64,000 bases of DNA from an uncultured Prevotella sp. (GTDB lineage Bacteria > Bacteroidota > Bacteroidia > Bacteroidales > Bacteroidaceae): assembly GCA_944321295.1 (NCBI GenBank), contig CALUKU010000010.1:1-64000 (forward strand). The letters are read 5' to 3'. Made by a program: the position numbers and the translations under genes. The notes beneath the pieces are model-generated. The model was given only the letters and a program-made list of their open reading frames with translations, ran no database searches and was not told the origin of the DNA. This document shows, piece by piece, positions 17,458 through 25,216 of this stretch; position 1 is the first letter of the stretch; each line of letters begins with the position of its first letter.

Positions 17458-17616
17458 TCTTTGAGTTTTTAGTTAACATTAAAAAAATAAACACACAAAA
17501 ATCCTTAATTAACATGCATCCACATCAGCTTTGCCGGCATAGCGCATGCCGGCACTAAGACATTTGTTTTTTCCCAATAAATTTAACGTTGTTTTGCAGG
17601 TAAGTTTTCTCGGCCG

Positions 17617-17624
17617 CAAAAGTA
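17617..17624 (-). promoter_or_regulatory. -7 box of the susC copy 2 promoter
   Basis: The minus strand reads TACTTTTG, matching TAnnTTTG. No TTTG is visible at the -33 distance; that interval is filled by a run of nine C (17638-17646), which suggests activator dependence. Confidence 0.62.
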
Positions 17625-17637
17625 CAATCTATTTTTA

Positions 17638-17646
17638 CCCCCCCCC
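17638..17646. repeat. C9 homopolymer inside the susC copy 2 promoter
   Basis: Nine consecutive C bases lie between the -7 box and the operator, at the place where a -33 box would be. Slippage here would change the operator-promoter distance. The susC copy 1 promoter has no such tract. Confidence 0.8.
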
Positions 17647-17681
17647 ACTATATTTTTGCGAAAAAAAGCCCAATATTTGAT

Positions 17682-17699
17682 GCAATCGGTTGCGCAAAG
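17682..17699. promoter_or_regulatory. LacI-family operator between lacI-type gene and susC copy 2
   Basis: GCAATCGGTTGCGCAAAG contains a perfect GCAAnCGnTTGC LacI-family site with central CG at 17687/17688. The centre lies 63.5 bases from the -7 box of susC copy 2 and about 64 bases upstream of the lacI -7 box, so it could act on both genes. Confidence 0.7.
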
Positions 17700-17750
17700 A
17701 AAAGGCAAAATATTATAATGTGTTGATAAACAGCTAATAAGCTTTTTGAG

Positions 17751-17758
17751 TAACTTTG
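17751..17758 (+). promoter_or_regulatory. -7 box of the lacI-type gene
   Basis: TAACTTTG matches TAnnTTTG. A TTG lies at 17723-17725, 25 bases upstream, which is longer than usual. The start codon at 17777 leaves a leader of only about 12 bases. Confidence 0.6.
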
Positions 17759-17776
17759 CAAAATAAAATTGTCATA

Positions 17777-18805
17777 ATGCCTGAAAATAACACGTCAATC
17801 ACGATGAAAGACATTGCCAGGGAGTTCGGAGTATCCGTGGCAACGGTGTCGCGCGCGCTGCAAGGCAACACGAGGATAAGCCGTGAGACGCGCGACAGGA
17901 TCACCGCCTACGCCAAGGAGCACGGCTTCAGCCCCAACATGATGGCCGAGTCGTTAAGGAGCAACAGGAGGATGAAAATCATCGGCGTCATAATACCCCA
18001 GTTCACCCACTTTTACTTTTCGTCGATATTAAGCGGCATTGAGGACGAGGCCCTGGCGCACGGCTACCGCCTGCTCGTGGCGCGGAGCAACGAGGAGTAC
18101 GAGCGGGAGGTTGACACGTGCCGCTCTTTTTACGACAGCAAGGTGTGCGGCATAATAGTGTCGCAGGCCAAGGGCACCAACCGTTACGACCACTTCAGGC
18201 AGCTGGCCGACAAAGGCCTGCCGCTGGTGTTCTACGACCGCATCTGCACGGGTATCGACGCCAGCCGCGTGACCGTCGACGACTACACGGGAGCCTTCTC
18301 GGCCGTTGACTACATGATAAGCACGGGCTGCCGCAAGATAGCCTTCTACGGCGCTACGATGAAGATGGAGATATCGAAAAACCGCTACAACGGCTGGCAC
18401 GACGCCCTGCTGAAGCACGGTATCGACCCCGACGGCTGCGTGAAGGTGGAATGTGACAACAGGGCCGACGCCGAGCGCATAACGCCCGGCGTGCTGAGTT
18501 CCGACGACAGGCCCGACGCCTTCTTCGCCATCAACGACGACACGGCCATAGGCATTATGTACACGGCCAAGCGCATGGGGCTGCGCGTGCCCGAAGACAT
18601 ATCGGTGTGCGGCTTCACCAACGGCCAGCGCGCCGTGGCCTGCGACCCCATGCTCACCACCGTAGAGCAGAACGGATACGAGGTGGGCCGCCAGGCGGCC
18701 GCCATACTGATAGACAAGGTCGAGGGGCGCACGCCCGTCGACAAGGTGGAGAAGCGCGTGGTGAGGACGAAGCTGATAATAAGGGGAACGACACGACCCG
18801 TATGA
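17777..18805 (+). CDS. LacI-family transcriptional regulator of the sus-like locus
   Basis: The start is set at the ATG (MPENNTS); the upstream TTG at 17756 overlaps the -7 box and is unlikely. The 342 residues comprise a LacI helix-turn-helix (11-30, KDIAREFGVSVATVSRALQG), the hinge helix (about 55-66) and a periplasmic-binding-protein-like sensor domain (about 70-335, with IGVIIPQFTHFYFSSILSGI, CGIIVSQ and DAFFAINDDTAIG). Members sense a sugar and bind palindromes with a central CG. It is divergent from susC copy 2, followed by a sugar transporter, and a matching operator lies in both susC promoters. It is therefore the probable regulator of the whole locus. In this setting it may activate rather than repress. 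Confidence 0.9.
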   Translation: MPENNTSITMKDIAREFGVSVATVSRALQGNTRISRETRDRITAYAKEHGFSPNMMAESLRSNRRMKIIGVIIPQFTHFYFSSILSGIEDEALAHGYRLLVARSNEEYEREVDTCRSFYDSKVCGIIVSQAKGTNRYDHFRQLADKGLPLVFYDRICTGIDASRVTVDDYTGAFSAVDYMISTGCRKIAFYGATMKMEISKNRYNGWHDALLKHGIDPDGCVKVECDNRADAERITPGVLSSDDRPDAFFAINDDTAIGIMYTAKRMGLRVPEDISVCGFTNGQRAVACDPMLTTVEQNGYEVGRQAAAILIDKVEGRTPVDKVEKRVVRTKLIIRGTTRPV

Positions 18806-18906
18806 CGCCGCCCCGGCAAGCGCGCCGCCGCAAGCGTCAGGCCGGCACGGGCACGGACGCCAATCATGGAACATTAAACATCGACAAACCTAAACCTTAA
18901 ACAAAA

Positions 18907-20232
18907 ATGAATAACGGATTAAAGAAAAAGCCCGACTTGAGTTTCGCCCAACTGTGGAACCTGAGCTTCGGATTCTTCGGCGTACAGATAGCCTACGCCC
19001 TGCAGAGCGCCAACATCAGCCGCATCTTCGCGACGCTTGGCGCCGACCCGCACAACCTTAGTTACTTCTGGATACTGCCGCCGCTGATGGGCATCATCGT
19101 GCAACCCATCGTGGGCACGCTGAGCGACAAGACGTGGTGCCGCTTCGGCCGACGCATACCTTACCTGTTCATCGGCGCCCTGGTGGCCGTCATCGTGATG
19201 TGCCTGCTGCCCAACGCAGGGTCGCTGGGCATGGCCGTGTCAACGGCGATGGTGTTCGGCCTGGTTTCGCTGATGTTCCTCGACACGAGCATTAACATGG
19301 CCATGCAGCCGTTCAAGATGCTCGTAGGCGACATGGTGAACGAGAAGCAGAAGGCCCTGGCCTACTCCATCCAGAGTTTCCTGTGCAACGCCGGCTCGCT
19401 GGTGGGCTACGTGTTCCCGTTCTTCTTCACGTTCCTCGGTATCAGCAACATCGCTCCAAAGGGCGTCATACCCGACTCCGTGATATACTCTTTCTACATC
19501 GGCGCGGCCATACTCATCCTCTGCGTCATCTACACCACGGCCAAGGTGAAGGAAATGCCGCCGAAGGAATACGCCGAATACCACGGCCTCGACAAGCCGC
19601 TCAACGAGGAGAAGGTCAACTGGCTTAAGCTGCTGCGCGAGGCTCCGTCGGCCTTCTGGACCGTAGGTCTTGTGCAGTTCTTCAGCTGGGCGGCGTTCCT
19701 CTACATGTGGAACTACACCAACGGCGCCATAGCCGAAACCTGCTGGCAGACCACCGACCCGACGTCGGAGGGCTTCCAGGCCGCCGGCAACTGGGTGGGC
19801 ATACTCTTCGCCGTGCAGGCCATAGGCAGCGTGTGCTGGGCGGTGGCGCTGCCGCGCTTCAGCAACCGCAAGGCGGCCTACGCCCTCAGCCTCGTGCTGG
19901 GCGGAGTCGGCTTCCTGATGGTGCCCTACGTCCACAACCAGTACGTGCTCTTCGTGCCCTACCTGCTTATCGGCTGCGCATGGGCGGCCATGCTGGCAAT
20001 GCCCTTCACCATTGTGACCAACGCCCTTAACGGCAGCCACATGGGCACTTACCTCGGCCTGTTTAACGGCACGATATGCATACCGCAGATTATTGCGGCC
20101 GCCCTGGGCGGCACCGTGCTCAGCCTTGTGGGCAGCGAGCAGAGCAGCATGATGACCGTGGCGGGCGTGCTGCTGATAGTGGGCGCGCTAAGCGTTACGA
20201 TTATCAAGGAAACCATCGGCGGCGAAAAGTAA
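18907..20232 (+). CDS. MFS sugar transporter, SLC45/GPH-like (probable maltose or maltodextrin permease)
   Basis: The 441-residue protein has about twelve hydrophobic helices and the start LSFAQLWNLSFGFFGVQIAYALQ, typical of the SLC45-like disaccharide:cation symporters of Bacteroidota. The signature loop after helix 2 reads GTLSDKTWCRFGRRIPYLFIG (about 73-93), the MFS G-x-x-S-D-x-x-x-R-x-G-R-R motif. It would move sugars that entered the periplasm through SusCD across the inner membrane. It lies 101 bases after the lacI-type gene on the same strand and is followed by a strong terminator, so the two probably form one operon. Substrate is inferred from context. Confidence 0.85.
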   Translation: MNNGLKKKPDLSFAQLWNLSFGFFGVQIAYALQSANISRIFATLGADPHNLSYFWILPPLMGIIVQPIVGTLSDKTWCRFGRRIPYLFIGALVAVIVMCLLPNAGSLGMAVSTAMVFGLVSLMFLDTSINMAMQPFKMLVGDMVNEKQKALAYSIQSFLCNAGSLVGYVFPFFFTFLGISNIAPKGVIPDSVIYSFYIGAAILILCVIYTTAKVKEMPPKEYAEYHGLDKPLNEEKVNWLKLLREAPSAFWTVGLVQFFSWAAFLYMWNYTNGAIAETCWQTTDPTSEGFQAAGNWVGILFAVQAIGSVCWAVALPRFSNRKAAYALSLVLGGVGFLMVPYVHNQYVLFVPYLLIGCAWAAMLAMPFTIVTNALNGSHMGTYLGLFNGTICIPQIIAAALGGTVLSLVGSEQSSMMTVAGVLLIVGALSVTIIKETIGGEK

Positions 20233-20272
20233 CGCCCCCGCATAGTCGCAGCCACGCGGCAACCGACATACG

Positions 20273-20322
20273 CCCCTCTCCTTGCGGCGTGCCCTAACAG
20301 CGGCGCGCCGCAAGGAGAGGGG
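20273..20322 (+). terminator. Terminator after the MFS transporter
   Basis: CCCCTCTCCTTGCGGCG (20273-20289) and CGCCGCAAGGAGAGGGG (20306-20322) form a perfect 17-bp stem followed by TATCTTTT. Confidence 0.85.
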
Positions 20323-20343
20323 TATCTTTTGTCCTCCGGTAAA

Positions 20344-20445
20344 CGCCTGACAGCCAACCACTTGGCAACATGCCGCCTTTCAGCCTGCAAAAGGCGGCAT
20401 ATCAGGCGGCGAAAGGTAACCTTTTGCGAAGTAAAAGGTCATGAA
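20344..20445. repeat. Phased AAAGG-CCTTT palindrome array 2
   Basis: Leader CGCCTGACAGCCAACCACTT (from 20344) precedes four units: GCCGCCTTT, AAAAGGCGGCA, AAAGGTAACCTTTT and AAAAGGTCAT, spaced about 22 bases. The first two pair as ATGCCGCCTTT/AAAAGGCGGCAT. It sits between the MFS terminator and the composite element at 20451. Confidence 0.7.
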
Positions 20446-20450
20446 CAAGG

Positions 20451-20704
20451 GTTCATCCGCAAATCTGTTGGATAGTATGACTTTGTTTTTGACAATTAAG
20501 CGCAAACTGAATACACCCTTTGTAGGGGCATAATTTATTATGCCCGCACGCCACGGAGGGGCGTATAAATATCCGAACATCGATGAAAATACGTTTCTTC
20601 GAAACGTGCGGACATAATAAATTATGTCCCTACAAGGACGGTGTTCTTTTCAACACTTTAATCATCTGCTTATTAAAACCATCCAACGGATTTGCGGATG
20701 AGCC
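20451..20704. repeat. Composite palindromic unit with TAGGGACATAAT core (copy C)
   Basis: Outer arms GTTCATCCGCAAATCTGTTG (20451-20470) and ATCCAACGGATTTGCGGATG (20681-20700) are inverted repeats. Inside lies a complete core at 20519-20634. Its left end carries GGGGCATAATTTATTATGCC in place of GGGACATAATTTATTATGTC, and its stem order is reversed relative to copies A and E. No gene was seen between 20233 and 20864. Confidence 0.75.
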
Positions 20705-20773
20705 TAAACCATCCCGACCGACGGCGCCCGAGGGGCAAAAGACACGGCCATAAGGCATTTTGCGCCACTGCGC

Positions 20774-20804
20774 TTTGCCGTGTCGCCGAAAAGCGTTACC
20801 TTTG
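20774..20804 (+). promoter_or_regulatory. Promoter of the FAH-porU-porV genes
   Basis: TTTG (20774-20777), 19 bases, then TACCTTTG (20797-20804). This is a textbook Bacteroidota housekeeping promoter, 60 bases ahead of the start codon. Confidence 0.85.
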
Positions 20805-20864
20805 CTTCGGATGCGTGCCCATGCGCGCGCAAACATTATTATTAATCATACATAAACGCAAGAC

Positions 20865-21482
20865 ATGAAGATTTTAGCCGTTGGAATGAACTACGCCCAG
20901 CACAATAAAGAGCTTGACGGAACGTTATATAAACCGGAGGAACCCGTGATTTTCACAAAGGCCGACTCGTCGCTGCTGAAGGACGGCAAGCCGCTCTTCC
21001 TGCCCGACGACCTCGGACAGATAGACTACGAGGCCGAACTCGTGGTGCGCATCTGCCGCTTGGGCAAGAGCATACCGCAGAGGTTCGCCCACAGATACTA
21101 CGACGCCGTGACCGTGGGCATTGACTTCACCGCCCGCGAGCTGCAGCGCAGGCTGCGCGCCGAGGGCAAGCCGTGGGACATGTGCAAGAGCTTCGACGGC
21201 GCGGCGGCCATAGGCCAGTGGGTCGGCGTGGACATGCTGCGCGACATACAGGCCCTGCGCTTCCGCCTCGACGTAAACGGCGCCACGGCGCAAGAGGGCT
21301 GCACGGCCGACATGCTGTTCAAGGTTGACGAGCTGATAGCCTACATTAGCCGCTGGTTCACGCTGAAGACGGGCGACATCCTCTACACGGGCACGCCCGC
21401 AGGGGTAGGCCCAGTTAAAATCAACGACCGTCTGACAGGATGGCTCGAAGACCGTAAAGTGCTTGAGTTCAACGTTAAATGA
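20865..21482 (+). CDS. Fumarylacetoacetate hydrolase family protein (FAHD1-like)
   Basis: At 205 residues it has the size of the small FAHD1-like enzymes, which act on acylpyruvates or decarboxylate oxaloacetate. The metal ligands are visible: E56 and E58 in DYEAELVV and D87 in GIDFTARELQ. The conserved segment GKPWDMCKSFD (101-111) and the C-terminal TGDILYTGTPAGVGPV also fit. It is cytoplasmic. Its stop overlaps the porU start by four bases (ATGA), so the two are translationally coupled although no metabolic link is obvious. A canonical promoter lies just upstream. Confidence 0.9.
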   Translation: MKILAVGMNYAQHNKELDGTLYKPEEPVIFTKADSSLLKDGKPLFLPDDLGQIDYEAELVVRICRLGKSIPQRFAHRYYDAVTVGIDFTARELQRRLRAEGKPWDMCKSFDGAAAIGQWVGVDMLRDIQALRFRLDVNGATAQEGCTADMLFKVDELIAYISRWFTLKTGDILYTGTPAGVGPVKINDRLTGWLEDRKVLEFNVK

Positions 21483-24400
21483 TAAGAAAGACCATATTCC
21501 TGGCCCTGGCGGCCATGCTGACTTGCCTTGCCGCAGGAGCGCAGGCGCAGCGGCAACGCTTCTTCAACCTCACGGCCGACGAGGTGAAGATTGACAGCCT
21601 GCTGCCCTTCTTCTCGTGCTCGGTGCCCCTTGACGGGGCGTGGGCCGACTCCGTCTACACGGCCACGATAGAATATCCCGAATTCATAGAGATGGGCGAC
21701 GCCGACATAAGGCGCTACCTTAAAATCAGCGGCAAGCCCCTGCCAGGGCTGCCCGAGGTTAAGACGAACGTCGTTGTGGAGCGGCGCCGTGGACACCTTG
21801 AGGTGTCGTTCGCGCCGCTGGCAATGCGCGACGGCAAGTACGTGAAGCTCGTCAGCTTCATGATTGACGTGAAGTCGCGCCCCGCCGCGCGGGCGAAGAG
21901 CCGCACGCGCGCCGACGAAGGCACGTCGCCGGCCGACCGCTACGCCGCCCACTCCGTGCTGGCCACGGGCCGCTGGGCCAAGATACGCGTGCCGGCCACG
22001 GGCATTTACGAGATAACCGACGCCCTGATACGCCGCGCCGGCTTCTCTGACATGAGCCGGGTGAAGGTGTACGGCTACGGCGGAGCGCTGCTCGACGAGG
22101 TTCTGTCGGGCGAAGACCTTGCCGCGCACGACGACCTTAAGGAGGTGGCCACGTGCACCGTCGACGGCCGCAGGCTGTTCCACGCCCAAGGCCCAGTGTC
22201 GTGGAGCAGCGCCACGGCCGCCAAGCGCACCCGCAACCCCTACTCCGACTACGGCTACTACTTCCTGACCGAGAGCGACGGCGAGCCGCTGACGGTTGAC
22301 AGCACGGCCTTCGTCGACTCGTTCTACCCCTCGGCCGACGATTACCACACGCTGCACGAGGTTGACAACTTCGCATGGTTCCAGGGCGGACGCAACCTGT
22401 TTGAGGACGACCCGATAAGCGCCGGCACGTCGCGCAGCTACGTGCTGACGCCCGTTTCGACGCAACCCGGCGACGCATCAATATCAATAGGCATTACGGC
22501 CGGACAAGCATGCAGCGGCCGGATTGACATCAACGGCACTGCGGCGGGCACGTTCACGCTCAACGGCTTCTCCGAGTACGACCACGGAAAGGAAACCGAA
22601 ATGACATTCAAGATAAGCAACACGGGAGAGGCCGACACCGTCACGATAACCACGACGGCGGGCGGCCCCGCGCGCCTTGACTACATCTCGGCATGCTACT
22701 CCGAGCCCCGGCCCAGGCCGACGCTGAAGGGCACGACCTTCGACGCGCCCGAATACGTGTACAACATAACCAACCAAGACCATCACGCCGACCCGCAGGC
22801 CGACATGGTTATCATAGTGCCCGCGTCGGCAAGGCTCACTCCGCAGGCGCAAAGGCTTAAGGAATTCCATGAGCAGCACGACGGAATGAGGGTCAACATA
22901 GTGCCGGCCGACGAGCTGTATAACGAGTTCTCGAGCGGCACTCCCGACGCAAGCGCCTACCGCCGGTACATGAAAATGCTGTACGACCGCGCCGAAAGCG
23001 AGGCCGACATGCCGTCATACCTGGTGCTCTTCGGCGACTGCGTGTGGGACAGCCGCATGAACACGCCCGAATGTTCGGGCCTCAACGCTGACGACCTGCT
23101 GCTCTGCCACGAGAGCGAAAATTCCTTCAGCGACGTTTACTGCTACATAGACGACGGCTACTTCTGCTATCTTGACGACGGCGAGGGCGGCAACCCGCGC
23201 GAAACCGACAAGGCCGACGTGGCCGTGGGACGCTTTCCAGTGCGCAACGTGGCCGAGGCTGAAATCATGGTTGACAAGACAATACGCTACGCCGAGAACG
23301 AAAACGCAGGCAGCTGGCAGAACAGGTTCGTCTTCATGGGCGACGACGGCAACGACAACCAGCACATGAGCGACGCCGACGACATGGCTACGCTGACCGA
23401 GAACCTTAACCCCGCCTTCCAGGTGGAGCGCATAATGTGGGACGCCTACACACGTGAAAGCTCGTCGACGGGCAACTCGTACCCCGAAGTGACACGCCTG
23501 ATAAAGCAACGGCAGGAAGCCGGCGCGCTGATAATGAACTACAGCGGACACGGCGGACCTAACCAGCTGTCGCACGAAAGGGTGATAACAATCAACGATT
23601 TCGCCCAGTTCGCCAACGAGAACCTGCCGCTGTGGATTACCGCCTCGTGCAACATCATGCCCTTTGACTCGCAGGAATCCAACATCGGAGAAACCGCCGT
23701 GCTCAACGAGAAGGGCGGAGCCGTGGCCTTCTTCGGCACGACGCGCACCGTCTACGTAACCCGCAACAACGCCATCAACCAAGCTTACCTCAGGGCGCTG
23801 CTGACGCCCGAGGACGGCGGATACATCTCGATAGGCGAAGCCCAGCGCCGGGCAAAGAACGAGTTGGTGACGTCAGGCGCCGACAGAAGCGAGAACAAGC
23901 TGCAATACTCGCTGCTGGGCGACCCGGCGCTGAAGCTCAACATGCCGCGCCCCGGAGCTGTAATCGACAGCATTAACGGCACGCCCGTCGGCGCCGACGG
24001 CGAGCTGCCGCAGCTCTCGGCAGGCTCCGTGGTAAAGGTGCACGGCCACGTGCAGACGGCCGAAGGCGGCAAGGACGAGTCGTTCAACGGCGTTGTGACG
24101 GCGCTCGTTAGGGACGCCGAGAAGCTGATTGTGTGCAAACTTAACAATACGGGCAACGAAGGCGCAAGCGTGCCGTTCGAGTATTACGACCGCAGCACGG
24201 TGCTCTTCAACGGCAACGACAGCGTGCGCGGCGGCGAGTTCAGCTTCACCTTCGCCGTGCCTAAGGACATCGACTACAGCAACCAAACGGGCATGATTAA
24301 CGTGCTGGCGCTCAACTCGGCCACGCACGACGCCGTGAACGGCTGCGACGGCAACTTCATCGTAGGAGGAACGGGCGCGCTCGGCACCGACTCCATCGGC

Positions 24401-25051
24401 CCGTCGCTCTACTGCTACCTCAACTCGCCGTCGTTCGCAGACGGCGGCGACGTCAACACCACTCCTTACTTCGTGGCCGAAATATTCGACAAGGACGGAA
24501 TAAACACCACCGGCAGCGGCATAGGCCACGACCTCGTGCTGACGATTGACGGCGACATGGCAAAGACTTACGTGCTGAACGACTACTTCGAGTATGACTT
24601 CGGCAGCTACACCCGCGGCTCGACATATTACAGCATACCGGCGCTTACGCCCGGACGGCACACCCTTACGTTCCGCGCTTGGGACATAATGAACAACTCG
24701 TCGACGGCCGAACTGACGTTCAACGTCGTCGAAGGCCTGAGCCCCAACCTGCTCGGAATAGACTGCACGTCGAACCCGGCACGCACTAACACGACATTCA
24801 TCATTACGCACGACCGCACGGGAAGCAACATCGACGTAGAGATTGAAGTGTTCGACATCAGCGGACGCCCGCTGTGGAGGCACACCGAGAGCGGCGTTTC
24901 GGCCACGGGCGCCTACACCGTCGACTGGGACCTCACGGCCGACGACGGCGGACGGCTGCAGACCGGAGTGTACATCTACCGCGTGAAGATAGGCGGCGAG
25001 GGCGGCAAAATGGTGTCGAAGGCAAAGAAGCTGATAATAATCGGAGGCTAA
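21479..25051 (+). CDS. porU: Type IX secretion system sortase PorU (peptidase C25 family)
   Basis: The protein has 1190 residues (PorU of Porphyromonas gingivalis has about 1158) and a signal peptide ending AGAQAQ near residue 24. The gingipain-like peptidase domain carries catalytic His691 in NYSGHGG and Cys724 in TASCNIMPFD. The 33-residue spacing equals that of the known His657/Cys690 pair. The C-terminal region (about 1080-1190) resembles a type IX C-terminal domain (FDISGRPLWR, GVYIYRVKIGG). PorU removes C-terminal signals of secreted cargo and attaches them to anionic LPS at the cell surface. It starts inside the FAH gene and is followed by porV, its partner in the attachment complex. 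Confidence 0.93.
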   Translation: MIRKTIFLALAAMLTCLAAGAQAQRQRFFNLTADEVKIDSLLPFFSCSVPLDGAWADSVYTATIEYPEFIEMGDADIRRYLKISGKPLPGLPEVKTNVVVERRRGHLEVSFAPLAMRDGKYVKLVSFMIDVKSRPAARAKSRTRADEGTSPADRYAAHSVLATGRWAKIRVPATGIYEITDALIRRAGFSDMSRVKVYGYGGALLDEVLSGEDLAAHDDLKEVATCTVDGRRLFHAQGPVSWSSATAAKRTRNPYSDYGYYFLTESDGEPLTVDSTAFVDSFYPSADDYHTLHEVDNFAWFQGGRNLFEDDPISAGTSRSYVLTPVSTQPGDASISIGITAGQACSGRIDINGTAAGTFTLNGFSEYDHGKETEMTFKISNTGEADTVTITTTAGGPARLDYISACYSEPRPRPTLKGTTFDAPEYVYNITNQDHHADPQADMVIIVPASARLTPQAQRLKEFHEQHDGMRVNIVPADELYNEFSSGTPDASAYRRYMKMLYDRAESEADMPSYLVLFGDCVWDSRMNTPECSGLNADDLLLCHESENSFSDVYCYIDDGYFCYLDDGEGGNPRETDKADVAVGRFPVRNVAEAEIMVDKTIRYAENENAGSWQNRFVFMGDDGNDNQHMSDADDMATLTENLNPAFQVERIMWDAYTRESSSTGNSYPEVTRLIKQRQEAGALIMNYSGHGGPNQLSHERVITINDFAQFANENLPLWITASCNIMPFDSQESNIGETAVLNEKGGAVAFFGTTRTVYVTRNNAINQAYLRALLTPEDGGYISIGEAQRRAKNELVTSGADRSENKLQYSLLGDPALKLNMPRPGAVIDSINGTPVGADGELPQLSAGSVVKVHGHVQTAEGGKDESFNGVVTALVRDAEKLIVCKLNNTGNEGASVPFEYYDRSTVLFNGNDSVRGGEFSFTFAVPKDIDYSNQTGMINVLALNSATHDAVNGCDGNFIVGGTGALGTDSIGPSLYCYLNSPSFADGGDVNTTPYFVAEIFDKDGINTTGSGIGHDLVLTIDGDMAKTYVLNDYFEYDFGSYTRGSTYYSIPALTPGRHTLTFRAWDIMNNSSTAELTFNVVEGLSPNLLGIDCTSNPARTNTTFIITHDRTGSNIDVEIEVFDISGRPLWRHTESGVSATGAYTVDWDLTADDGGRLQTGVYIYRVKIGGEGGKMVSKAKKLIIIGG

Positions 25052-25216
25052 GACACGGCTTGCGGCACGGCCGCGGGAGAGTTAAAAATCCATTTGGCAG
25101 CGCCGTCCGTACAATAATAAGCAAGAAAATCAGTTATTTATAAGAATGTCTTTCACTGCTGACGGACAGCGGCAAAAGGCAAAGTCAATATTTATCACAA
25201 GAAAACATCAACTAAA

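Noticed and set aside
17756..17776. TTG start for the LacI-type regulator
   Set aside because: The codon lies inside the -7 box, so it could not be in the transcript.
3064..20232. Complete sus operon including susA, susB or susG
   Set aside because: Every gene in the region was read; none is a glycoside hydrolase.
21383..24883. Long antisense reading frames opposite porU (for example 21383-22465 and 23873-24883)
   Set aside because: They are rich in Arg, Ala, Val and His as expected from the reverse of a GC-rich gene, resemble no family and lie fully inside a certain gene.
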